64,000 nt of DNA from JBBTCX01 sp964494205 (lineage in GTDB: Bacteria; Planctomycetota; Phycisphaerae; UBA1845). Positions 35,862-43,619 of this stretch are shown one piece after another. Location: assembly GCA_964494205.1 (NCBI GenBank), contig CAZBRD010000010.1, positions 159,799 to 223,798 on the forward strand, written 5' to 3'. The notes beneath the pieces are model-generated. The model had not been told where the DNA came from. It made no database searches and saw only the letters and a program-made list of their open reading frames with translations. The number at the start of each line of letters is the position of its first letter. Position 1 is the first letter of the stretch. The position numbers and the translations under genes are program-made.

Positions 35862-36160
35862 CACCGAACATACTGTTTCGACCTGGTGCGAGGCAGGAGT
35901 TCAACGAGATTTGTAATTGGTATGAACGGCATCGCGATAACCTAGGACAGCGGTTTGAGTCGCGGCTCAACGAAACTTTGCGTGTGATTTCCGAATCACC
36001 GCTTTCATTTCCTGTTGCTTATCGTGATGTTCGTCGTGCGCTGGTCCGCCCGTTTCCTTACGGCATCTATTATCTTTTTCACGAGGACATTATCCACGTG
36101 TTGGCTGTTATGCATGGCCACCGAGATCCCAAAGTTTGGAAATCAAGGCTCGAAGGCTAG
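35858..36160 (+). CDS. RelE/ParE-family toxin
   Basis: 100 residues from the ATG at 35858, which overlaps the antitoxin stop (ATGA). It has GARQEFNEICNWYE, RFESRLNETLRVISESP, VRRALVRPFPYGIYYLF and VLAVMHGHRDPKVW, the standard RelE/ParE fold order. Whether it cuts mRNA at the ribosome (RelE) or poisons gyrase (ParE) cannot be told. The C-terminal HGHRDPKVW is the common end in this subfamily. Confidence 0.87.
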   Translation: MTPNILFRPGARQEFNEICNWYERHRDNLGQRFESRLNETLRVISESPLSFPVAYRDVRRALVRPFPYGIYYLFHEDIIHVLAVMHGHRDPKVWKSRLEG

Positions 36161-36246
36161 TGTCTTGAATATCGAATAGCTGACTCGGTTAACAGCAGAT
36201 TGAACACTGTTTCTTTCGGGTCCGGATTACGGCATGATACAGCGTC

Positions 36247-37644
36247 ATGACGGACATCGTTTTTCAACGCTGCATTTCTCCCGCGTGTCGCGCCACCTAT
36301 TCTGCCGACGAAGTGCTGTTTGCCTGTCGTCGGTGCGGCGCACTGCTTGATGTTTCCTACGATTGGTCGAAATGCGCCGTGCCTCGCGCGATGTCGGATT
36401 TCGCCTCGCGGTGGACGACCACAGGTAGAACTGCGCCGGCGCTCGCTGATTTCAGCGGCGTGTGGCGGTTTCGCGATCTGTTGCCGATTGCGCCGGTTGA
36501 ACAACTGGTAACGGTCGGTGAAGGGCGAACCCAACTGCAACAGGCTGATGACTTGGCTACGGTCATCGGAATCAAATCGAAGCACCTCTTTCTGCAATAC
36601 GAAGGATTCAATCCGAGCGGCAGTTTCAAAGACAACGGCATGGCGGCTGCGTTTACGATTGCGAGGCGATTGGGGCGCACGCGCGTTGCTTGTGCATCCA
36701 CGGGGAACACCAGTGCGGCGCTCGCGCTGTTTGCGAGTCACACGCGGACGCACGACGGAAAGCCGATGCGTGCGGTCGTGTTTGTCGGCGGCGGCAAGAT
36801 CGCTTTCGGCAAACTGGCACAAGCTCTCGACTATGGCGCGACGACGATTCAAATCGACGGCGATTTCGACGCGTGCATGAAGCTGATTCAGGAATCTGCT
36901 GATCGACTGAACCTGTATGTGATGAACTCAGTCAATCCGTTCCGGCTCGAGGGGCAGAAGACGATCATGTATCGGGTGCTCGAGGGTCTCGATTGGGGAG
37001 TGCCCGATTGGATCGTCGTGCCCGGCGGAAACCTCGGCAACAGCAGTGCATTTGGGAAGGCGTTCATCGAACTGAAAGAGCTTGGGTTGGTGAACAAAGT
37101 GCCACGACTTGGCATTATCAACGCGGCAGGTGCTAATACGTTGTACGAGCTCTATCACAAACAGGGATTGCGATACGCAGGGGGAAATTATTCGCAGCAA
37201 ACGGTTGACTCGTTCTATCAGAAAATGTCAGCAGAAGGGCGGGCGGCCAAGACGATCGCGAGCGCGATTGAGATTGCCCGGCCGGTGAATCTGTCCAAGG
37301 CGCTGCGGGCGCTGGAAGCGATGAACGGTGTCGTCCGCGAAGTGACCGACGAAGAGATTCTTGATTGCAAGGCGCTGATCGGGCGACACGGATATGGATG
37401 CGAACCAGCCAGTGCTGCTTCGGTCGCGGGATTGCGAAAGTTGCTTGCGGAACAGGTAATTTCTCCTTCGGAGCGTGTCGTGTGCATTCTGACAGGACAT
37501 GCGCTGAAAGACCCGAACGCGACGGTGGACTATCACGGTGGGGCTGGCGGCGCGAAGCAACTGCGAGAGTTTGCGAATCCACCGATCCGCGCGAGGGCAG
37601 ACGTAGACGAGATTGCAAAGATTCTGGAATCGACAGGTAAGTGA
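36247..37644 (+). CDS. thrC: Threonine synthase
   Basis: 465 residues. It converts O-phosphohomoserine to threonine with PLP. The Schiff-base lysine is Lys128 in NPSGSFKDNGM. ASTGNTSAALA binds the cofactor phosphate, and VPGGNLGNSSAFGKAF is the usual second glycine loop. The N-terminus has a small zinc-ribbon-like extension (Cys9, Cys14, Cys27, Cys30) as in many bacterial and plant-type enzymes. dapB follows 74 nt later, so two branches of the aspartate family lie together. Confidence 0.93.
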   Translation: MTDIVFQRCISPACRATYSADEVLFACRRCGALLDVSYDWSKCAVPRAMSDFASRWTTTGRTAPALADFSGVWRFRDLLPIAPVEQLVTVGEGRTQLQQADDLATVIGIKSKHLFLQYEGFNPSGSFKDNGMAAAFTIARRLGRTRVACASTGNTSAALALFASHTRTHDGKPMRAVVFVGGGKIAFGKLAQALDYGATTIQIDGDFDACMKLIQESADRLNLYVMNSVNPFRLEGQKTIMYRVLEGLDWGVPDWIVVPGGNLGNSSAFGKAFIELKELGLVNKVPRLGIINAAGANTLYELYHKQGLRYAGGNYSQQTVDSFYQKMSAEGRAAKTIASAIEIARPVNLSKALRALEAMNGVVREVTDEEILDCKALIGRHGYGCEPASAASVAGLRKLLAEQVISPSERVVCILTGHALKDPNATVDYHGGAGGAKQLREFANPPIRARADVDEIAKILESTGK

Positions 37645-37718
37645 CATGTAGTGGCACAATGAGTGGCGTGATTGATTGCCGCTCGTTCGAATCCAACTTG
37701 TAACGGTGAGCAATAGTT

Positions 37719-38501
37719 ATGATCCAACTGGCGATTGCGGGGGCGTTGGGGCGAACCGGACGACGAGTGCTGGAGCTTGCGGCTGGGGATGATCGGTTCC
37801 ATGTGGCTGCGGCACTTACATCGAAGACGTGTTCGGATTGTGGCTCGACGATTCGCGCGGGTGGGATAGACATTCGCATCGTCGATCGCATCGAAGGTGC
37901 GTGCGACGTGCTGATCGATTTTTCCACGCCGGCGGGGACGCTTGAGTGGCTGGAGTTTTGCCGCGGTCGCGGCATCGCGATGGTCATCGGCACTACCGGG
38001 CATAACGAAAAAGCGTTGGATACAATTCGCACGGCGGCGAAGCAGATACCGATTCTGGTGGCGGCTAACTTCAGCGTGGGGATTGAAGTCGTGCGACGCG
38101 CGGTGGGCGAGGTTGTGAAGCGACTGGGGGTTGCCTATGACGTGGAGATTGTCGAGACGCACCATCGTATGAAGGTGGATGCGCCGAGCGGGACGGCGCT
38201 GCTGTTGGCGAAGGAAATTGAGAACGCGAAGAAGCAAGTCCATTCGCAAGCGGTTGAATTTGTGCATGGTAGGGAGGGGGCAGCGGGACCACGCAAGACC
38301 AGTGAAGTGGGCATCCACGCGGTGCGGATGGGTGAAATCGTCGGGCAGCATGAGGTGTACCTCAGTGGGTCGGGCGAGACGATCATGCTCAAACACACGG
38401 CGCACTCGCGGGACACTTTTGTGGCTGGTGCGCTGCGTGCGGCAGCGTGGATTGTAGGCAAACGGCCCGGATTGTATGCGTTTGGCGACATTTTTGAGTA
38501 A
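37719..38501 (+). CDS. dapB: 4-hydroxy-tetrahydrodipicolinate reductase
   Basis: 260 residues. The NAD(P)H-dependent step of diaminopimelate/lysine synthesis. Dinucleotide motif GALGRTGR (8-15), DFSTPAGT (67-74), IGTTGHN (90-96), and the catalytic stretch ETHHRMKVDAPSGTAL with His148/His149 and Lys152. The C-terminal LKHTAHSRDTFVAGALRAA is the family end. It is probably co-transcribed with thrC. Confidence 0.94.
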   Translation: MIQLAIAGALGRTGRRVLELAAGDDRFHVAAALTSKTCSDCGSTIRAGGIDIRIVDRIEGACDVLIDFSTPAGTLEWLEFCRGRGIAMVIGTTGHNEKALDTIRTAAKQIPILVAANFSVGIEVVRRAVGEVVKRLGVAYDVEIVETHHRMKVDAPSGTALLLAKEIENAKKQVHSQAVEFVHGREGAAGPRKTSEVGIHAVRMGEIVGQHEVYLSGSGETIMLKHTAHSRDTFVAGALRAAAWIVGKRPGLYAFGDIFE

Positions 38502-38858
38502 ATAGGCCGTTCGCATTCATTTTCCGTTTACGGCTTCAAGTTGTGGTTTCAAATGGCTAATGGCTACGAGGGTGAAAAATTCGCTTAAGTAGTGACACGG
38601 TGTGGCACAAAACAAACGTCCAAACGTCGAAAAGTCAAAACGTCTAAACACTTTTGAAAACCTAAAGCCCAAAACCTGAAGTCTAAAACAAAGAGCCAAA
38701 AACCAAAATACAGAAGCCTGCACGCCTGTCACGAAACGCGCCGTAGCATTGCCAATAACTGCATTGGTGATCGCTAGCGTGGGTGAGCGCAAGGAAAAGA
38801 CCGTCTTACTGGGTTGCGTTATGCCAAGCTGAACGATGGGTGTCTTGCGGGAAGTAAG
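38502..38858. other. Intergenic 357 nt dominated by an A-rich degenerate repeat
   Basis: No gene seen. The centre (38606-38725) is the short-period repeat listed separately. The flanks show GTGACACGGTGTGGCAC and no clear terminator for dapB or the convergent gene. Confidence 0.5.
38606..38725. repeat. Degenerate AAACGTC / AAAACCTAAAGCC short-period repeat
   Basis: About 120 nt of purine-biased units: first AAACGTC-type heptamers (CGTCCAAACGTCGAAAAGTC), then AAAACCTAAAGCC-type units. It lies between convergent genes. A related block occurs at 40748-40782. Confidence 0.6.
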
Positions 38859-39194
38859 TCACGTCTCAGGAGGACCCTCGAGGTCCATTGGTGACCATTC
38901 TTTGTTTGAGCCTTGAATGAACCAATGATATTCATCTAGCTCTGGTAGTTGACGATAAGACCTACCCCGTTTCCACTCACCGAGGTGTTGAAGGCGGATG
39001 GGGAATCGAGTTGAACTTAGGCCCCACCATGCACTTCGGATAACAATAATTTGACCTCCATAATCGAGCTCATACCCAACTTTAGGTAAAGCTCCACCAA
39101 TGATTGATATTAGACCAACAAGCGCAAGTATGCCTGTAGCCATTTCCCTTGCGGTAGGAGTTCGTTTCGATGATTGATCACTTAAGGTTGTCAT
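38859..39194 (-). CDS. Small membrane protein of unknown function, coupled to the gene at 39191
   Basis: 111 residues from the ATG at 39194, which overlaps the upstream stop as ATGA. One membrane helix (about 18-36, MATGILALVGLISIIGGAL) and a C-terminal part with WWGLSSTRFPIRLQHLGEW. I do not recognise it. Coupling to the 39191 gene suggests one complex. Confidence 0.6.
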   Translation of the reverse strand: MTTLSDQSSKRTPTAREMATGILALVGLISIIGGALPKVGYELDYGGQIIVIRSAWWGLSSTRFPIRLQHLGEWKRGRSYRQLPELDEYHWFIQGSNKEWSPMDLEGPPET

Positions 39195-39988
39195 TGTCGT
39201 AGGGATACCATTTGTGAGACATGAGACCGCGCTGCCTGAATGGTTTCGTAGAGCGTTCGTGGCTTCACCTTTCGGCCGATTTTCAGGCCAAGCGATTTTG
39301 CGTGGTTGAGGGCGGCGGTCAATTCTTCCAGTGTTGGATTGAGCGGCGTTAGTGCTCGGACGAGTTGCGGCAGCACTTTTCGCTTGGTGTAGCGGCCAAC
39401 GTCGGTGGCGATGAGCACCAGATTGAACAACAGCGCGGCGGTTGCCAAAAGGCAAACAACAGTCCCAAAGTCATCGCTTTTCGGTTTGGGAAGTTTTTCG
39501 CTAATGGCAACACCTGCGATGAATGCAAACAAAGTTCCAAGCAGCCAGAAGCCGCTCAGCTTATCTATGTGAACTGTACCAGCACGGGCTTCGACTGCAT
39601 CTCCCATGATCAGTATTGGTTCTTTGATCAGAGCCAGTCGCTGGTCGTTGTCGATCAGGCCCTCCCTGATTCGGCGTTCCTCTTCCAGACGTTGTTCAAA
39701 CTCTTTGGGGAGCTTGGGGTTTGTCTCCGCGATGAGTTTGTTCAAATCGGCGCGCCGGTCTTTGGAAACGGCGGCATAGCGTAGCCCATTCGCGGCCAAC
39801 TTCACGTCACAGGACTCACAGATGATTGCGTGTCCGACGAGTGTGCCGCTGCCGACGCCCACAAAGTAAACGTGGCCGACCTGGGCATGTTTATGCAGTT
39901 GGAAGATGGACAAATCGCGACAAAATGGGCAGAAATCGGCTACCCGGCCAAGCTTTGTATTTCTGATTTTGGTGCCCCAGACGATCAT
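39191..39988 (-). CDS. Membrane protein with N-terminal zinc-ribbon cysteines
   Basis: 265 residues. The N-terminus has CPFC (20-23) and CESC (about 57-60), a split zinc ribbon. A helical, charged region (about 80-115) is followed by two membrane helices (about 145-165 and 173-195) and a cytoplasmic tail. The pattern suggests a cytoplasmic sensor or scaffold domain on a membrane anchor. Family not recognised. Confidence 0.68.
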   Translation of the reverse strand: MIVWGTKIRNTKLGRVADFCPFCRDLSIFQLHKHAQVGHVYFVGVGSGTLVGHAIICESCDVKLAANGLRYAAVSKDRRADLNKLIAETNPKLPKEFEQRLEEERRIREGLIDNDQRLALIKEPILIMGDAVEARAGTVHIDKLSGFWLLGTLFAFIAGVAISEKLPKPKSDDFGTVVCLLATAALLFNLVLIATDVGRYTKRKVLPQLVRALTPLNPTLEELTAALNHAKSLGLKIGRKVKPRTLYETIQAARSHVSQMVSLRQ

Positions 39989-40056
39989 GCGTGAGAATAG
40001 TATCGAATAGGGATGATCCGAGTCCAGCGTTTAATTACGTGTGCGATTCGATGACT

Positions 40057-40152
40057 AGAACCCTTTCAGGGTTCTCAAAAAACCAATGTCGAAACATAGG
40101 GTAGTCGCCGCGCGTCAACCCTGGGCTGAAGGACGTTGCACCTTTGGTGCAA
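40057..40152. repeat. Two-hairpin extragenic repeat mosaic
   Basis: AGAACCC-TTTCA-GGGTTCT (40057-40075) and TTGCACC-TTT-GGTGCAA (40136-40152) flank GTCGCCGCGCGTCAACCCTG. The layout resembles REP/RAYT-type elements. It sits between the arsC 3' end and the start of the 39988 gene. Confidence 0.55.
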
Positions 40153-40219
40153 TCGGATTTAATGAGTTTTCCAATCCAAGAAGCGATCTACATAGTGATC
40201 TGATCATTGTCGAATTTCT

Positions 40220-40696
40220 TCATATCTCGCCAATTTGATTGAGTTTTCTTTCAAGGTGTTCTTTCGGTTGGGTCCAATCGAGGTTGATCATGGCTTCGAT
40301 TTTTGATTGAAGTCGGCGGGCGGTGAGGATGGCGAACTCGATGCGTTCGTCGGGCGTGCCCGGGTGATAGGCTGGGTCGGGCAGCGGCCAATGGGCGCGT
40401 AAGGTTGCTGCTGGAAAGACGGGGCAGAGTTCTGCGGCTGCGTCGCAGACCGTGATGACGACGTCGATGTGCAGCTCGGTGAACTCGTTCCAGCTTTTGG
40501 AGTATTGGTCGCCGAGGTCGATGTTCATGAGGCGCATGGCGTCGACGGCTAGTTGGTGGATGAAGCCCGCGGGGTGTGAGCCGGCGCTGAGGACTTCGAA
40601 GGCGTCGGGGGCGAGGTGGCGAAGGATTGCTTCGGCCATCTGCGAGCGGCAGGAGTTGCCGGTGCAGAGGAAGAGGATGCGTGGTCGGGGGTTCAT
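40220..40696 (-). CDS. arsC: Arsenate reductase, thioredoxin-coupled (low-molecular-weight phosphatase fold)
   Basis: 158 residues from the ATG at 40696; a longer in-frame start at 40732 adds residues outside the fold. It reduces arsenate to arsenite. Phosphate-loop CTGNSCRSQ (Cys11, Arg17), the shuttle cysteines in TVCDAAAELC (Cys84, Cys91) and the general-acid Asp in HWPLPDPA (Asp108) are all present. No arsenite pump or ArsR is nearby, so it is an isolated reductase. Confidence 0.9.
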   Translation of the reverse strand: MNPRPRILFLCTGNSCRSQMAEAILRHLAPDAFEVLSAGSHPAGFIHQLAVDAMRLMNIDLGDQYSKSWNEFTELHIDVVITVCDAAAELCPVFPAATLRAHWPLPDPAYHPGTPDERIEFAILTARRLQSKIEAMINLDWTQPKEHLERKLNQIGEI

Positions 40697-40747
40697 GGGG
40701 CATAGTTCGCGGGAAGGGGAGCGGTTTGTCAACAGCGGGAAGGTGGG

Positions 40748-40830
40748 CGAAAACCTAAAACCAAAAGCCTAAACGCCTAAAGTGTTTTGCGGGGTAACAG
40801 GGAATAGGCATTAGGCAACAGGTCAGTATG
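40748..40830. repeat. A-rich and AGGCATTAGGCAA short repeats
   Basis: CTAAAACCAAAAGCCTAAACG is followed by GGGAATAGGCATTAGGCAAC. The first half matches the 38606 repeat type and the second half the 47185 array, so two repeat families meet here, upstream of arsC. Confidence 0.55.
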
Positions 40831-40922
40831 TCATCAGAGTTCAAACCGACCGATCTGTCGTCTCGAGTGTATGGCCTTTGCTTGTGCAAAGGGCTCTGAT
40901 TGCGGGAGCGGATGATGAAAAC

Positions 40923-40948
40923 GGGCCGGTCGCTTGCGCTACCGGCCC
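40923..40948 (-). terminator. Terminator of the Cys-rich lipoprotein gene
   Basis: 8-bp stem GGGCCGGT/ACCGGCCC with a 10-nt loop. On the minus strand it is followed by GTTTTC, 45 nt after the stop at 40994. Confidence 0.6.
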
Positions 40949-40993
40949 TGTTTGCTACGACTTTCTGTTATTAAGAGTTGTATGTTCTGTCTA

Positions 40994-42706
40994 TCAACCG
41001 CCGCTGCGGACCCATTTGCCGAGGGGCATCAGCTTGGGGTCCGCGGGGTAGACGCAGCATTCGTTGGCGTCGCACGTGCCGCCGGAATCGACGCAATCTT
41101 CGCATGAGAATTCGGGCGTCTCATAGCAGTACGTGATCATTCCGGTCAGCGTCGTCCAAACGATCTGTTCCGGTGTGCCGCCGATGGTGCCGGTTTGCGT
41201 TCCCTGCTGGCGAATGCTGCCTACTAGGTCGCCGAAGAACGGGTCGGTGACATCGAAATTGGTTGTGAAATCAAACGCCCATACCGTCGTCAGGTCCGGA
41301 TTGATGTTGAGATCGAAATTATCGATTCGCGAATTGAGCACGAACGATGACGAGCCCGCGACGAATTCGAAGACTTCGGTCAAGACGCCCGGTGGAACCA
41401 TAAGCGAGCCGCTGTTCGTGTATTGCGGGTCGATGGTGATGAAGGCCGTCGTCAGGCCGCCTGTTGCGTTGAGGCGATACGTTTCCGGAGCGACGTAGGC
41501 TGGGATTACTGTGTTGTAGAGGAATTGATCCGTCAGCCAATCGCCGGCGGGCGAAGTGTTCGGGCCACCTTGCGAGATGAGACGGCACTGCGCGTCGCAG
41601 CTCGCGGTGTTGGGCGGTTCGCACTGTTCGTTGCCTTGCAGGAATCCGTTACCGCAAACGAAGCGGCAGTCCACGCAGACATTGGTGTCGTTGGGGTCGC
41701 AATCTTCCCCGGCTTCGACCACGCCGTTGCCGCAGACTGCGCCTCCGCCGCCGATAGGTCCGCCACCGGGACCACCGCCAGGGCCGGTGTCGCAGATGGA
41801 GTTGGCAATAGCTGCACAGGTCGCGTCCCATTCGCCGAGACAGCATACGCCATTGAAATCGCACACGGCAGAGCAGCACGCACTGTCATTGCAGCCCGGG
41901 CTGGGGTGACTGGTGAAACAGCTTCCGGTCGCGCCATCGCAGCCGTCGGTGGGTTCGCACCCGGTTGCGTTTACTTCAGCGCCGGCGGGCGTATCATCGC
42001 ACTCATCTAGGTTATCCGTGACGCCGTCATCGTCGGAGTCGAGCTGGCTTAGCGCGCAGCCGTCGTCGTTGACGCTGGAGCCGGCGGGCGTGTTGGCGCA
42101 ATCGTCTTGGTTGTCGGTGATGCCGTCATTGTCTGAGTCACGCTCGTTCAACGCACAGCCGTGGGTATCGACATTAGCGCCGGCTGGTGTCTCATCGCAT
42201 TGATCGACGTCATCGGTGATGCCGTCGTCATCGCTGTCGAGCTGGTTTTCAGCGCAGCCACCGGAGTCAACGGTCAAGTCATCCTGTGTATTCGGACATT
42301 GATCAATGGCGTCTGCAACCCCGTCACCATCGGCATCGCCCGGAGGCAATTCGGTGAACGTGGCGGTGACGGCCATATCAAGTTCGGGACGAAGCGTAAG
42401 CGGATTGTCGGATGAGATAATGGCGCCAGTCCAACCTGCGAACTGCCAGCCGTCTGCGGGGACAGCGGTGAGTTGCAGGAGATCGTTGCCGATGGTTTCC
42501 TGGCCAACGGTGCCTTCGCCTTCGATCGTGACATCGATCTCGTCGGGGATTTCCTGGCCCGGCTCGTTCTCGTTGACGTTCGTGTTGTCGTTTTCGTTTA
42601 TGTTCTCATTTCCACCAGTGGTGGGAGGCGTGCAGCCGGTAAACAGGGCTGAGGATGAGATCAGGCCCGCCAAGAGCAATAGACACAATGGACGAGAACG
42701 CATCAT
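40994..42706 (-). CDS. Large Cys/Asp-rich secreted lipoprotein
   Basis: 570 residues. Lipobox LFTGC (Cys25), then an Asn/Glu/Asp spacer (NENINENDNTNVNENE, about 32-48). A beta-repeat-like domain (about 58-118, DGWQFAGWTG) precedes four thrombospondin-3 units (about 122-250) of the form LDSDDDGITDDVDQCDETPAG. A GCNDSACCSAVC segment and two DUF4215/Myxo-type Cys-rich repeats follow (CGNGVVEAGEDCDPND and CGNGFLQGNEQCEPPN, about 325-380). The C-terminal 190 residues form an unrecognised beta-rich domain. Membrane-attached, probably at the cell surface. Confidence 0.82.
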   Translation of the reverse strand: MMRSRPLCLLLLAGLISSSALFTGCTPPTTGGNENINENDNTNVNENEPGQEIPDEIDVTIEGEGTVGQETIGNDLLQLTAVPADGWQFAGWTGAIISSDNPLTLRPELDMAVTATFTELPPGDADGDGVADAIDQCPNTQDDLTVDSGGCAENQLDSDDDGITDDVDQCDETPAGANVDTHGCALNERDSDNDGITDNQDDCANTPAGSSVNDDGCALSQLDSDDDGVTDNLDECDDTPAGAEVNATGCEPTDGCDGATGSCFTSHPSPGCNDSACCSAVCDFNGVCCLGEWDATCAAIANSICDTGPGGGPGGGPIGGGGAVCGNGVVEAGEDCDPNDTNVCVDCRFVCGNGFLQGNEQCEPPNTASCDAQCRLISQGGPNTSPAGDWLTDQFLYNTVIPAYVAPETYRLNATGGLTTAFITIDPQYTNSGSLMVPPGVLTEVFEFVAGSSSFVLNSRIDNFDLNINPDLTTVWAFDFTTNFDVTDPFFGDLVGSIRQQGTQTGTIGGTPEQIVWTTLTGMITYCYETPEFSCEDCVDSGGTCDANECCVYPADPKLMPLGKWVRSGG

Positions 42707-42925
42707 CGTTGATCACCTTTTCGAAAGGAGCCAAGTAATAGCCAAGCCGCGTAGGTCCATACGATGAACCGTTGCACATTCTTCCACCCGAGGCGTGGCA
42801 AAGCAAGGAGAATGAGACTTATCGGCCTGCCTGAATGTGTAATGTCGCGACGATGGACGGGGCGTAGCGTGATCGCCGGTAATTTCGTATAAGCCTATAA
42901 CTCGAAGCGGCTTGATTATCGGGAA

Positions 42926-43435
42926 ATGAACGTGAATTCGTATCCACGGGTAGGGCTTGGTTATGATGTGCACCGGCTCGTCGAGGGTCGGCGGCTGATC
43001 CTTGGCGGCGTGCAGATTGAGCATGCCAAGGGATTGCTCGGGCACAGCGATGCGGATGTTGTTTTGCATGCGGTGACCGATGCGTTGCTCGGTGCGGCTG
43101 GAATGCCCGATATTGGGGATTTGTTTCCGGACACCGATCCTAAACACAAGGACGCGGACAGCGGGCGGATGTTAATGTGGGTGGTCGAGCGCGTTCGTGA
43201 GCGCGGGTTTGTGCCGCATAATGTTGATGTGGTGATTCACGCGGAGGCGCCGCGGCTGACGGGATACAAGCGGCGCATTGCGGATTCGGTCGCGGGCTTG
43301 GTCGGCGTTGCGGCGGATCATGTGTGCGTGAAGGCCAAGACGAACGAGGGTCTTGGCGAGATTGGCGCGGGCGAAGCGATTGCATGCACGGTGGTAGTGT
43401 TGCTGGTGCCGGTTCGAATCGAGAGGACGAGATGA
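42926..43435 (+). CDS. ispF: 2-C-methyl-D-erythritol 2,4-cyclodiphosphate synthase
   Basis: 169 residues, normal length. MEP-pathway enzyme releasing CMP to form MEcPP. Zinc site GYDVHRL (Asp14, His16) with His48 in LLGHSDADVVLHAV. GDLFPDTDPKHKDADS and KAKTNEGLGEIGAGEAI are the family motifs. cysS follows on the same strand, a common pairing in bacteria, though with a 184-nt repeat-bearing gap here. Confidence 0.95.
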   Translation: MNVNSYPRVGLGYDVHRLVEGRRLILGGVQIEHAKGLLGHSDADVVLHAVTDALLGAAGMPDIGDLFPDTDPKHKDADSGRMLMWVVERVRERGFVPHNVDVVIHAEAPRLTGYKRRIADSVAGLVGVAADHVCVKAKTNEGLGEIGAGEAIACTVVVLLVPVRIERTR

Positions 43436-43442
43436 GGTTCGC

Positions 43443-43468
43443 CACGGCCAAGCTGCGGCTTGACCGTG
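43443..43468. repeat. REP-like palindrome, copy 2
   Basis: Same arms as copy 1 (CACGGCCAAGC/GCTTGACCGTG), followed by CCACCC. It begins 8 nt after the ispF stop. Confidence 0.8.
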
Positions 43469-43488
43469 CCACCCAGAAGTGAGGAGAC

Positions 43489-43549
43489 GCTCACCCCTGC
43501 CCCCGTCGGGCTTCCGACTTGGGCGCCCTCCGTCTAAGAGGGAGAGGGA
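43489..43549. repeat. Dispersed CTCACCCC...GAGGGAGAGGGA repeat, copy B
   Basis: It shares the ends CTCACCCC and CCGTCTAAGAGGGAGAGGGA with copy A at 20124, with a different centre. It lies 20 nt after REP copy 2. Confidence 0.7.
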
Positions 43550-43619
43550 TTGAAGAATGAATAGCATGTGAAAACTTGCGACTCGTAGTCGCTTGATTGC
43601 GAAAGAGGAACGACGGGGC

